A stretch of 64,000 bases of DNA from Micropterus salmoides (Eukaryota > Chordata > Actinopteri > Centrarchiformes > Centrarchidae). Below are positions 1 to 12,762 of this stretch, one piece after another. The first letter of the stretch is position 1; each line of letters begins with the position of its first letter. The stretch spans positions 21,468,992-21,532,991 of the forward strand of contig NW_024044681.1 of assembly GCF_014851395.1 (NCBI RefSeq), written 5' to 3'. Under the pieces are notes generated by a model. It did no database searches. It had not been told where the DNA came from and worked only from the letters and a program-made list of their open reading frames with translations. Position numbers and translations under genes: made by a program.

Positions 1-481
1 GACCCACTTTGATAATGCATTCTCATAAATGAATGCAGGCTGTTCACTAGAGATAAAAGGATTTAACAATATACAGATTATTCCATCCAGAGCTTTAAAA
101 TACACACTAGGTTAAAAATGCACAACTTGTGCATGATAAACCTTTTTGATAGACCCTTTTTCACTGTGTAATCAATTCAGTGTAATTACATACAAATTGG
201 ACAGTTTAAGTCACCTCTGGCTTGCTTGGCTGCCTTTTTCTTGGACGCTGAAATCTTTTTCCTTTTTCTTGTCTTGTCTTCGCAGACAGACCCCAACAGA
301 TAGATCCTCTTGGACAGCAGACTCTTTCTCATGCTGGTGTACTCCCATAGATCGTGCATTTTAAATTTCCTGTGTTGGAAAACAAATCGGACACTTTCAT
401 TCTAGTTTGTTTGTGTGTATAAATATGTGCATTTATACCGGACGTGTCCCCCACATCCCATGCAGTTGTCTTTTTTCTCAC
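1..481 (-). other. intron sequence of the left-edge gene (minus strand)
   Basis: This stretch lies downstream, on the minus strand, of the donor at 481/480 of the left-edge exon and so should be its intron. I see no second exon in it: no acceptor here is followed by an open frame that looks like conserved protein. The plus-strand open frame at 146-364 has no recognisable content and starts without gene context. Confidence 0.4.
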
Positions 482-651
482 CTTCCCAGCGAGTTCTGGA
501 AAACAATTTTCCCTCTGGAGGAGTTGATTGCATCGATGAACACCAGGCTCTTCTCCGGATCGCTGTGGACTCTGTAACCCGAGCCGAGGACCTCCACGGA
601 GAAACCGTCCGGAGGATTTCTCAGGAACTCTTCTACTTCTGTCGCTGTCAT
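482..651 (-). CDS. medag: first coding exon of a minus-strand gene, candidate medag (partial)
   Basis: On the minus strand an ATG at 651-649, with A at -3, opens a 170-nt frame that ends in a textbook donor (GGAAG|GTGAGA) at 482/481, phase 2. The peptide starts MTATEVEEFLRNPPDGFSVE and continues through a YRV segment and an SLVFID segment to end QNSLG. I recall human MEDAG exon 1 as having an LLRLQPGAFQL segment, then GLVRLD, then SSYIKR, in similar spacing; this is a weak match from memory. Human MEDAG sits in the same 13q12.3 neighbourhood as B3GLCT, which supports the guess. The product would be a cytosolic protein linked to adipocyte differentiation. Five more in-frame codons lie upstream but begin with GTG, so I chose the ATG. 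An alternative is an internal exon, since CCCCCAG precedes the ATG closely. The gene identity is inference; that this is a real exon is more secure. Confidence 0.42.
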
Positions 652-3600
652 CCTGCTGGGGGACACTGTTTATCCTCACGGCGTCACGCTCCTCTGCTGG
701 TGCTGTAAATACTGTCTGACTCAAGTCTGCAGCTTTAATAAGGTCCAACCACTGTCAAGGTACATGTGTTTACACAGTAAGACTTCCGGTTTCCTTTGGC
801 CAAAATAAAACAGGAATACTTTTATCGGTTGATAGTTTAGGTCATTCATCAAGCAAAACATCTGCTGCTTTTGTTTGGAACACATCAACTGTAAAAGTAT
901 CAATCAACAATGCCTAGATTAAAGGCCTAGAGGCCTATATAATTGTATAATTGTAAATTGTTTTAAATTAGAATGTATTTCGAGTTTTGGACGGTAGGTT
1001 GGATATAACAAGACATTGTGAAGACATTATTTTGGACATATATCTGGAAAATTGTAACCGGTATTTTTCACCATTTCCTAACATTTAATAGACCAAACAA
1101 TTAATCAGTTAATTGAGAAAAAAAAATAATATTTGGCTAATGAGCAAATAGCAAAGTACACAAGTAAAGATAAAACTACTCAGAGAATTGTTGCTTATTT
1201 CAAGAAGATTATGCTCTGCAAATGTAAGCAGTAATGTATGAGTATCAACTTGGTTGACATGGTGTCTGAATAAAAGAAAATATACTGCTACATAACAGTA
1301 ATGTGTTCCGATGGCTAATTTTTCTCCTTGATATTGTTCTTCACACCAAAAGTAATAATAGTTGCACTTTTATTTTGAAGGCAAATGTTTTTGCTTTCTG
1401 TGTTGTTATACATGAAGTGACCTGACCTATTTGTAATGACACAGCTCTTCCAAAGGTACTTTATTAACTGATCAAGGTTCTTCCATAAATACAGTAGCCT
1501 ACATAAATAACATACATGCATAAGTAAGTAAGCAACTAGTAAATGATAATTATAAATAAACAATTAATGTACAAATAAATTAATAAGAAAGTCAAATGAT
1601 ATTTTGTTGAGACTTTAAGACCAATGATGCCAGAATGTACGACTTTATGGGAAGCCACTTGAAGGCAACATTTGGCCTTGTGCTTGGAAATAACAGGAGG
1701 CGGACCCTTGAACTCTTGAAGGAAAATTACTGCACTTAATTTGAAACACTGGTGGGTTCTGAGACAACCTTAATGTGCTGCAAATTTGTGTTTCATATCA
1801 ACAACCTTTCCTGCGTGGGCCCTACAGGCTTTTCGGATCAGCTGCAGTGCCTTTGGTCATAAGCAAAGCTTGCTCAGACCTAGTTTTGCTGTAGATGAAC
1901 ACGTGGTGGACTAATTGCTTTCTTCATAAAAAGTGACACCATTGTGTTAGCGTGAATCACAGCAGCATATCCGCTCTGCGCATAGAGCACTCACACTGAT
2001 TCCTTAACGCTGCTACAGAATGCAGCTCTACCATTTGGATTTATTTCTACACAGTTCACTTTATCCCCACAAAATATGTGAACACTCACAGCTGCGGTTC
2101 ACAGCAGAGCCAGCCTGTTTAATCTTTGTGGCCAAGCAGTTCATGTTTAGACTCCGTGGTCAGGAGACTGTTGACTCATTTGTTATGCTTGTCTCCACCA
2201 GTCTGCATGGTGTACAGCAGAAAACATGCTTTCATCCTGCTTCCTGGATACCTGTTCCTCATGTGAGACTGTAAACAATATCTGCCATACATTAGGAACA
2301 ATACATCAGGATGGTTTGCCCCATAGTACATTGTATGTAAACGGCAGAGACACAATATCACAAACATACACAATCTTAAGCACTCTTCCTCTCTGATAAC
2401 ACAACTGCTGTAGTTTGGCCTGTAGCTGCTCTCAGATCAGTACAGAGATTTAATTAGTGGATTGTGGAAGTTTGTGGAAAGGTAACTTTATGACACACAA
2501 TCCAGACCTCTGCCATGATAATGACAATTTTAATTTGGATGTGTGTGTGTGTTTGTGTGTGTAAAAGACTCATATCTATCAATTATGTGCAGACCAAGTT
2601 ATGGTGCTTATAAACAATGTGATGGATATTTGAAAATTGTTGCAAAGTAAAAACCATAAGGCCGCAAGCAGAGATGATTATGTTGTCTAAGGTCATGGAC
2701 TCTTCTGCTGCACTGTTGTGAAAGTCAAATACTATAAAAGTATATGACTTCACTTTAATGAACCCATGAGGGTCCATGGAATTGTCTTTGGTACACCTCA
2801 GTTCACAGCGACAACGTGCATCAACTGCATGTTCATATAACACATTATGTACATGAAACAGTATAGTTGTACATAATGGCCTTGTTTGTAGACTGGTAAC
2901 CTGTAGGAATATAGTCTGATCTTTATTACACTGTTTAATAACTTTCAATTAAAGATTTGGTTTAAATCTCATGTAACTAGACATCAAAAGTGGAAGAAAA
3001 AAAAACAGATACTTTATTAAAATAAAAGTAGCACCACCACTTTGTAAAAATTATATTACTTACAACAATGTAGGCCTACTAAACATTATTTTAAAGAGAG
3101 AGTTTAAAGATACAGTATTTGTGGGGAACTGTTTTTCCCACTTTATCAGAGTCAGAAACTAATAAATCCCTTAGGACAGACCTTTTTTTTTTATGTGTTT
3201 GGTATGGTCAAAGTTACATCAAACAGCAATATCAGGCTGTCTTGGCTCAATTGTTGAGTGTCTTTGGGATCAAATAGCATAATCATGATTCCATAGGCAT
3301 CCAGGAATTGAGCGAAACTAAGCAAGTAAACTAAAGGAGGGTACAGACTCAAATTTTGAAAACCCCTGATACAAAGAAAATAACAATACTCGAGTAAAAT
3401 ACCTCAAAATTGTGCTTAAGTAAAAATAAGGCCCACATAAAACTGTCTTACTTCCTACATTTAAGGTAACCTGGTAAATGTCACTCTAAAATGTGGGCTG
3501 TATTATTAATTGTATTACTTGTATTTTATATTTCAGAACATGATATTGTGGTGTACTGAGCTACAGTAGGCCTGTCATGGTAATAACCCAATAACGAGGT

Positions 3601-3743
3601 GTCCGCTAGAGGTCGCTAAAGCTCTTCACTGACAGTCACTACAGCGAACACAAGAGTTCCGCCACTGCCGGAATGTAGCCAGTTTCTCCGGTTCGCCGTG
3701 AAAAGACGGTGATTTCAAACGGAAATCAGCCGCCACGGGGACC
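652..3743. promoter_or_regulatory. head-to-head intergenic region between the left-edge gene and b3glct
   Basis: About 3.1 kb separates two divergently transcribed coding starts. Most of it is AT-rich with no readable exon. The last 150 bases (about 3590-3743) are richer in C+G and CpG than the rest and should hold the b3glct promoter and 5' UTR. I see no clear TATA box near there. A short (TG)n run lies near 2539-2562. Pieces near 3394-3470 resemble the common fish repeat with runs of AAGTAAAA. No other feature is evident. Confidence 0.4.
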
Positions 3744-3804
3744 ATGTCACACCACAATGTGGTTAACGGATGCAAAATGGTCGCTGCGCTTCTTCTTTGG
3801 CTTG
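3744..3804 (+). CDS. b3glct: b3glct exon 1: start and signal peptide
   Basis: Encodes MSHHNVVNGCKMVAALLLWL and ends with one base of the next codon before GTAAGT. The first ATG has A at -3 but T at +4. A second in-frame ATG (residue 12, at 3777-3779) has A at -3 and G at +4 and would begin directly at the hydrophobic core MVAALLLWLG. I report the first ATG by convention. Confidence 0.85.
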
Positions 3805-6800
3805 GTAAGTGGGGTCAATGCCCTACTGCGGAAGCTACCGTGTAAGCTAAACCGCTAGCACTAAACAGGCTATCACAGAGGGTAGAAGCGCTACTGCAGG
3901 CCGGAAGTTGCTTCGATATGGTCTTCAAAGTAAAGTTTTCAATGTAATAAAGCAATACATTACAGTACATTACAGTTTGGGAAATGTATCAGTAGATGTC
4001 TTTGATTCAAATTTACAAAATATAATTGTTCATCAGTGTCGCAGTGGTACTTGCTTTGCTGCAAAATATGACAAAATATTAGACATTTGTTTATTTTGAA
4101 TTTCTAAACAGGCAATGGTGATTTTATTCTGGGTAGCACCACAAATAAACGCAGGCGATCCCGGGTGGAGTTTTGTAAAGAAGAGGCAGATTAAAGTGCA
4201 GTGAGTGATGCACTTCGAGTTAATCAAATACCTGATGGCAAAGACTGTAGCTTTAGTTTTGCAAATGAAACTTGCAGGCCAATTGCAACAATACATGTGT
4301 GTACTATTTAGATCAACCAGCATTTGATTTAAAAAAGTAAATTGTAAAAAAAAACAAAAAAAACAAGGAGTTTGCTTAGGTTTAAGTTACACTGGGAAAT
4401 GCATGAGGTCACTGAACCTATATCCTGACCATAGACTGTATATAAAAAGAAAACTAATAGGGGGAGTCCAGAGAAGAGGTTCAGGCAAAATAAGTGAAAA
4501 CACCTGTGGGGGTGTAACATAGATGTGCAGGGGCTTCAAATAGACACTGGAAAATAACCTATTGTAGACGTGGATTGATATTAAAATGTTTTACAAAATG
4601 TTAATCATATCATTAGTTATCATAGTTATATTCATGTTATTGCTATTGATCCTTTTCCCCTTTTATACAGCATCTCACAAAAGTGAGTACACCCCTCACA
4701 TTTTTGTAAATATTTGATTATATATTTTCATGTGACAACACTGAAGAAATGACACTTTGCTACAAGCTAAAGTAGTGATTGTATAGCTTGTATAAATTTG
4801 CTGTCCCCTCAAAATAACACATCACACAGCAATTAATGTCTAATCCCTTGGCAGCATTAGTGAGTACACCCCTAAGTGAAAATATCCAAATTGGGCCCAG
4901 AGTGTCAATTATTTGTGTGGCCACCATTATTTTCCTGCGCTGCCTCAACCCTTTTGGGCATGGACTTCACCAGAGCTTTACAGGTTGGCACTGGAGTCCT
5001 CCTCCATGACAACATCACAAAGCTGGTGGATGTTAGAGACCTTGCCCTGCTCCACCTTCCGTTTGAGGATGCCCCACAGATGCTCAATAGGGTTTAGGTC
5101 TGGAGGCATGCTTGGCCAGTCCATCACCTTTACCCTCAGCTTCTTTAGCAAGGCAGTGGTCGTCTTGGAGTTTTACTTGGGGTCGTTATCATATTGGAAT
5201 ATTGCCCTGCGGCCCAGGGAGGGATCATTCTCTGCTTCAGTATGTCACAGTACATGTTGGCATTCATGGTTCCTCAATGAACTGTAGCTCCCCAGTGCCG
5301 GCAGCACTCATGCAGCCCCAGACTATGACACTCCCACCACCATGCTTAAATGTAGGCAAGACACACTTGTCTTTGTACCACTGACCTGGTTTCCGCCACA
5401 CACGGTTGACACCATCTTAACCAAATAAGTTTGTCTTGAACACCATCAGACCACGGGACATGGTTCCAGTAATCCATGGCCTTAGTCTGCTTGTCTTCAG
5501 CAAACTTCGGGCTTTCTTGTACATCATCTTTCAGAGAGGCTTCCTTCTGGGACGACAGCCATGCAGACCAATTTGATGCAGTGTGCAGCGTATTGTCTAA
5601 ACACTGACAGGCTGAACACCCCTCCTTCCGGGGACTGAAAATGGCTAATTGGGCCAGTTTGGACATCTTCACTTAGGGGTGTCCGCACTTTTGTTGCCAG
5701 TGGTTTAGACATTAATGGTTGTGTGATGTGTTATTTTGAGGGGACAGCAAATTTACAGTGTTATACAAGCTATGCAATCACTACTTTACATTGTAGGAAA
5801 GTGTCATTTCTCCAGTGCTTTCAAATGAAAAGTTATTATCAAATATTTACAAAAATGTAAGGGATGTTCTCACTTTTCTGAGATACTGTATGTCATAGCA
5901 GAAAAAAAGCACAGATTAAATGAATTAATGACATTAATGATAATCGTGGCTTACTGGGACACTCACTCATTCATAGTATTAATTACACCTGTGCTTTTCT
6001 ACATAAGTGTAAATGCCATGAAAGAGACCTTTTGGCTGATGTGGGTAAAATATATTGGGTATTTATTTGCTTGAAATATTCAACACAAGCCGGCTGAGCC
6101 CAGTCAGATATCTGTCCCAGCAGTTACCTACAGATGCAATGGAATTCAGCTGCCATTCTTGGACGAATGGCAGCTCTACCCATTCATATCAGGCTTGTTG
6201 TAGTTTCTATAATAATGTAATTATACTCTGTATACTGCTCAGGCTTGCACCATCATTACATGTCATACTGTTTCAGATGTGTAAAGATGTTAAACTCTGG
6301 CAAAGTGGTTTCTGTCCTGCATTGATGTAGTTTGTTCTGTATGTTTAAAGGGAAGACGAGTATATTCACATAGAAATATTTGCATATTATTGGGCTTTAA
6401 CTGACAATTATTTTCACTATTCAGAGATTTGTTTATTAGATTTTGTCATCAATGTTTCCCAGAGCTCAAGGAACATAATGTTAGTGACTTGTTTTATCTG
6501 ACAAACAGTCCAAAACACAAATATATATTCTTTTTTCAACAATTTACAGTTATTTTTTAACAGGCATTTTATGCTTGATATATGACTTGAAAATTTAATA
6601 AGTTATTATTAAGCTGTTACAGACTTACAAGCTGCCTTTGACTGATCGACCGAAAGATAAATTGCCTGCTCATTTCAGCACAATTAATTCATGCATTTTG
6701 ATGATAATGACAACAGTGCTGCTTCTTTTCAAGGTTCCTCTGCTGGAGACAAACACACAGAGTATCCTCATGTAAGTTCTGCCCACATTTTCTTGCTGTA

Positions 6801-9800
6801 ATTATGCTTCATCATGTGGCTCAACAGCGTGTGTCAGACTTAACATGAATCCCTCTGACTCCCTGCAGGCAGCAGAGCCCCTGGAGCGCACTGCACACAA
6901 CTCTGTTGGTGAGTGAGGGAATTCACAGCAGATGGTCTGATGTTTTGTACACAGTGATTTAGGAAAGCAAATCAGTTATATGGTACATATGAATGAGGTT
7001 TGTTTTTGATGCATGCCACCAATTTGTACTCTGTGTTTGCAGCCTGAAATGCCATTTACACACACACACGAGTATTTGAGCTAAACCCACACACCAAAAT
7101 CTTTCAGGTTGTTCATTACGATAAATAGATTTGATGAGAGGCTTTCTTGCTGAGAGTTATATAAGGTAAAATGATCCTTTATTGATCCCCAGAGTTGTCT
7201 GTATTAATAATATCAAGATTTGATGTATGCAATAAACAGTATAACATTACATATATACATATTATGATTTAATGTATAATTATATAGTGCAGGATAATAT
7301 AAAAGTTCTATAAGTTAGATTGCAAAGGTAACAAAATCCTGCTGCCAACACCTCCTGCATTTTACTAATTAAAGGTTCAGTAGGTAACTTTAATAAATAT
7401 TTGATGAAACTGTCACTATATCATGACAGGAGGATAGACCATGTTCCTCTGGCTCTTCCTACTGCCCTTAATGACATTTGCAAAAATCCATGAAAACAGG
7501 CAATCAGAGCCAGGAGGAGTCTCTAATGCAGTATTGATCACTGCTGGGGCACGCACTGTGCAGCCCCCCTCCTCGATGCATGCTCTCATTCAGTCAAGCT
7601 CAATCTCTACGAGAGATGAGGTGTCTCAGGGCAACCTGGCTCCTTCTGCTGCCGTAAGAACTTGTGGGTTTGGTGTGAGTGGCTTAGCGGAGTGATACGA
7701 GCAGCAGAGAGAGATGCGGTAGGTTTTGCATTGTGTATGTTCAATTCAGGAGTGGTGTGCATTCCCCAAATTACAAACAAACAATTACTTTCAAACAAAT
7801 CAGACTGAGTCTGAAAAGAAGAAGAGATTAAAGTTAGGGAAAATCCCAAGATAATTGGGTTTGTTTCCAAATTTATCTTACTATTAGAGTGATTAGCTAC
7901 ACTTGATGACACAGTTGACATTTGATATGTACTTTAATAATTGCAAGAAAATAATTAATTATTGGATTCCTGTGTGTCTCTGTTTCTCTGCATCGTCATG
8001 TCTCTTTGCTTTTCTTGTCCCTGTACCTTTTCTGTGTGTGGTTTTCACAGGATTGGATGAGGTGGTGTTAGTGATCCAGAGTCAGAGGAACTCCTACCAC
8101 ACCCGTCGAGGTGGTCAGAGTAAGCTGGAGATTCTGCAGCAGGCAACTGAACTGGGACAGGTAATGTTGCTGGGCAGTTAGCAGTTGCCTCATAGGGATA
8201 ATTTGCTGGGTTGAGATCTTGGCCCTGGTCTTTCCTGAGTGTCCACACACGTTGCCCGAAAATTAGCTCCACTCTTATCTGATCCAACGTGTTACAGCCG
8301 CTGGATTGGCCGCTAGTAAAATTTACTTCACAGCATGGGGCACTTCCTGTCGGCTCAGAGGCATTGTGAGGCTACCCAGCCGGCCAATCACAGTTCTTAT
8401 CGTCCACGTCGTTCCTACATGTAGCCTAGTTACATTTTTGAGGAGGTGCACGTCAGTCTACGGCCTAGGCTACGGCAAAGGGGAAAGGGCTACGCAGAAG
8501 CTACGCTGTCAATTCGACTCAAAAGTATAAATCACACTTTACTATTAAAATGAGAAGGGTTCAATAACCATGTATTCGTTTAGTAATGTGCTTGAAGCAG
8601 GATGGATTAAAGGCAGCAGTTCTGTTTACGGTTTGGAGCAAAAGATTTTCCCACCAAGGGCTCAAAAAGGTTGTGTATATTCCCACAATATGCCTGCAAT
8701 GTGCTGTGCTGGCAATACAGGACAAAGATGCTGCAAGAAGCTCACTGTGCCAGTGACTTTTGGGGTTATGCATAATTGTGGTATGGCACTGGTACCAATA
8801 GGTGTCCTCCTTGCCATAGAGGTCCCCTACCGGGGCTGAGAGGAAACTAGCAGTCACACAGTTATTTAATGTTATGTGCCTGCAGGGCAGCTGTGAAATC
8901 GAATTTGTTATAGACCTCAGTGAGATAAGATGACAGGAATATGGGGATGACAGCCTGCTGCAGAGACACAGAATTGTTGCTGGGTTCTGTGAAATAAAGA
9001 GACAGTCATAGATTCTTCCTCCAACCTAAATTTTAATTCAGAAAATCCTCCTTGATAGAAAACAAATGGCAGAAGGCAGTAAACAGGGCCCTGTGGAATT
9101 ATTTCTACAACAACATACTACTTTGTTTTCCTTATTTCCCTTGACTTCTGAAAATTTCAACTGGCTAACATGTTTTCAGATATGATCAGGCAGGAAGTAT
9201 GTAGTTGATTTTATGTTTTGTCTGATGACACTTTGGATTTGTGGTTTGATTTGGGTTTATTGTACTCTCTCTGAGTATGTGTCATCCTTCTTGTAGCTGC
9301 GTTGGAGCCTTTAAACAACAAATGTGATGTAGCAGCTGGAAAAACTGTAATTACATACAATGTACACATCAGGAAATGATTTGCAGGGCGTCAGAGTGGG
9401 AGCAGTGATTGAATTTGACATGTCTAAGATTGATCTGTTTAGAAGCCATATGTTGTCGTTGGTGGTGGTTTGAGGTGTTTTACGCACCAATTTCAAGAAA
9501 ATGTATGTATAGTATGTAGAAATATCAGTTTAATTCAGTGAGCACAAAATTTTAGTGTCATCAGCAAACTTCACTTTGTCAAATCAAATTTATGTACGGT
9601 AGCTGTGAAAAGCAGTTATATGTCAGAATGATAATGCAGCAACAGAGATGACAGCATAAAATAGTAACAGAATAGAAGAGAGCTAAGATGGAAATAGCGG
9701 AGCCCATGGGTGCACACATGACATTTATGAATGCCAAAAAGTTTACTTTTTAAGTCAACCCCTGACTTTAATTAAATATGAATTTGATTACCTTACAAAC

Positions 9801-10319
9801 ATTTTATGGGCCCTCCACAGATTATTCTCACTTCAAATGGTTACTATATCCTTCTTAACTGAAATAGTATATTGATGTTGTCAACATAACTCCGGTGGAA
9901 ATATCTTACATAAGCTTTCCTCTTGCATGCTACAATATACACAAAATAAATAACACAGCAATTTACATACAGCATTTATATACAGCATTTCTGATTATTT
10001 TGTTAGATTAATACTATGATAAACACAATAACCAGTTTCTTCATAATGTGTTATTTACTAAATGAAATATTTATGTATATAAATGCAGAGGCTGATTGTG
10101 TCCTGGAACACAGTCTTGGAAGAGAATAAGATATTTGGAAGGGAAAGTTTTTAGTATGACTGGAAAAGAGACACAATACTCAAGAATAACAGGTATCTCT
10201 CGATTGAATGAAAGAATAATTTTTATTATGTGATAATATGTGAATCGAGAGGTTGTGTCAAATAATAAAATCAGTATAGTAGTTTAGAATTTCAGAGTCT
10301 CAGAAATAACACATTTGGA

Positions 10320-10350
<31 letters not shown>

Positions 10351-12683
10351 ACAATCATCTTTGCGCGTGTGCTTGTGCAGTCAGGTGGCTGTGATGTGTG
10401 CGTTGACTAAGTGAGGTTGGTTGATCCCAGTGAGATGGACCTTGATTGGGCAGAGCTGTTTTGTGCGGGGGCAGGTTGTGCGTCATGCTTTTTTGACTGA
10501 CATGTAACAAGGTGTTTATTTCAACTGCAGGCAGGGATTAAAGGTGGCTCACAGACTCGAACACGCTGACAGCTTGTTGTCTGACTGACGTAAGCCTGTT
10601 TCCATGTTTATTTGGTGACACTAAAAGGGTTTTGTCACCCGGTAAATTATAGTACGGTTGTGGTGATGATGCTACCAAAATATGAGCAGCAGCACTCAGT
10701 TTCTATTTTAGCCCTTTGTGTTACACAGATTAATATCCACATAATTTCCACTTCTTTGGTTAATATTTATAGGGAGGGATAAACATTATGTTACAGCTGT
10801 GCCACATGGCTCTTTATTTGTTATTGGCAGCTGCAGCAAGTACAGGCTTTTAAACCAAGACGTCAGTGCCAGTGCTGCGCCTTTTCAGCTTCATCAGCCA
10901 AGTCATTACAAAGTCATCTCATTTGCCTGCTGCTCTCTCGCCACAACACTTACAGCATGGTAGAAACCCCTCTTACCCCCTCAGAATCTGAAGAGGACCC
11001 GGGAAGAGATGTGTTTGCACTGTGTGGCTGTCTGCGTGGAAATAAAGTGGAAATTGTGAATAGCATGTGTCCATTGCCACAAAATTTTGTATAGACATTC
11101 ATGGTCCCCAGAGGATAAAGCGTACTGATTTTGGTCATCCCCTGACCTTTCCTTTAGCTTCATCATGAGGTTGACATTATTGTTTTTTTAGTGAAATGTC
11201 TCAACAGCTATTGGATAGATTTATCATGACACCAGGTTGAACTGTTTACAGATTAATCAAGAGAAGCTGCGGAGCTGCAGTCTTTATTTATTAGTCAGTG
11301 TAACTTACAGTGGACATTTCCAGCTAAACGGAGGCTTTCTTTTGATAAATTATTTGATCCTTCTTTCTGCTGGCCTGCCAGTTTTGTGCAGAGTGTTGCA
11401 TGCACGCCGTGCGGCCGATGCACGTCGCGGTTCCTCGCGGGTCTATTTCAAATAACTGTTTAAAAACGGGATAATATTCTTTGTGTGGTTTATCAAAGGT
11501 GATAAAAGATCCAAACGTCCCGTGAGGTGCGGACAACTCTGCACAACACCAGTGAAGCCTGGGCTCCGTCTCTTCAGCAAGTGTTCCTCTTCTGCCACTA
11601 CACACATACACTCTACGCCTACACATGCGCACTGACCCCCTCTTCCTTGAGAGTTAGGGTTACAATTTTGGATTTTTTCACGCACTTTTTATTTAATACT
11701 TTTAATTTATTAAAAGCTTCTTTCTTTTCAGATGTTTATTTACAGAATTATATGTTGAAATTTATATTGTAATAGGCTGAATATTAAGTTATTGGGAGAA
11801 AAATTGTATTTCTATGTAAAATCAGATGTTGAGCACCTCCATATCACCCACTCCCTGTCCATAGGCAGTAGCCAGTAATGACCTAGTATATTGCCATAAT
11901 GCTGCTCATTGAGAGCCCTGGAAGCTCCCTAACCCTGACATAGCTTCTTATAGCTCTTTGGTACTGGAGTTGAACATGGACTTTAAGAAGAAACAGACAC
12001 TGACTAGCATTTCAAACCATTGTTTTGCTATACTTACATGAATCTTCACAACTGTGTCTATGTCAGTGCTGTGAATAGCTGCGTGGAAGAGACTTGTGAG
12101 TTCTTCTGCATGAGTCACTTTGTGAGGAGGGAGACAGTTTCTGAATCAACTCTTTACCATTGTTTTGAGCATGTCATTGCCAAAAGTTTAATCCAAGCTG
12201 CATAAAACTCCAAACAGCGCACATTGCAGGACATGCAGATGGTGTTATTCAACACGCTGTGTTCAGCAGATCATCTGTCAGCGTCAGTGAAGCATGAAGC
12301 ATGCATCGTTTCCTCCAAGACGTCACTTAAGTGTATGGTCCTCGTTGTTTCTTTTCACTTTCATCTCTTCCATCAAGCATTCCTCAGGGAGAAGGTCACC
12401 CTTTTACAGTGCCCTCTAGTGGTAAAGGTCAAGTCATTTAGTCCTCATCCAACATGACTTTTGTTGTCTTTGATTGTCTTGGGGTAAATTGTGTTATTCA
12501 AAGGAAATAATTCTCAGGGTTTTTTTTTTTTAATGGATTTACTTTCAGTGTGATTTTATACTTACATTCACTCACCCATCCCATCCCTGCAGATTGTTTT
12601 TTGATAGACCTAAAGTGTTAGCCATAATTAACAAAAACCTGGTTCAAGCCCTAAAAAACAGCCATGTATATGTTGTGTAAATA

Positions 12684-12762
<79 letters not shown>

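Larger units (their letters stand above)
3805..6733 (+). other. b3glct: b3glct intron 1
   Basis: A 2.9-kb intron. An ETS-type CCGGAAGT is at 3901-3908. The middle is taken by a dead Tc1-like element (4668-5888). The rest is AT-rich with no exon or RNA gene that I can see. Confidence 0.8.

Noticed and set aside
329..748. A 139-residue minus-strand frame overlapping the left-edge exon
   Set aside because: It runs through the exon in another frame, passes over the donor into intron sequence, and has low-complexity content (SSGRFLRGG, RSRRVPEKSS). The other frame has the ATG, the conserved-looking peptide and the donor.
8561..8857. A 98-residue minus-strand frame and an 89-residue plus-strand frame overlapping it
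   Set aside because: They lie in intron 4, mirror each other, have no domain and no splice sites that fit the gene.
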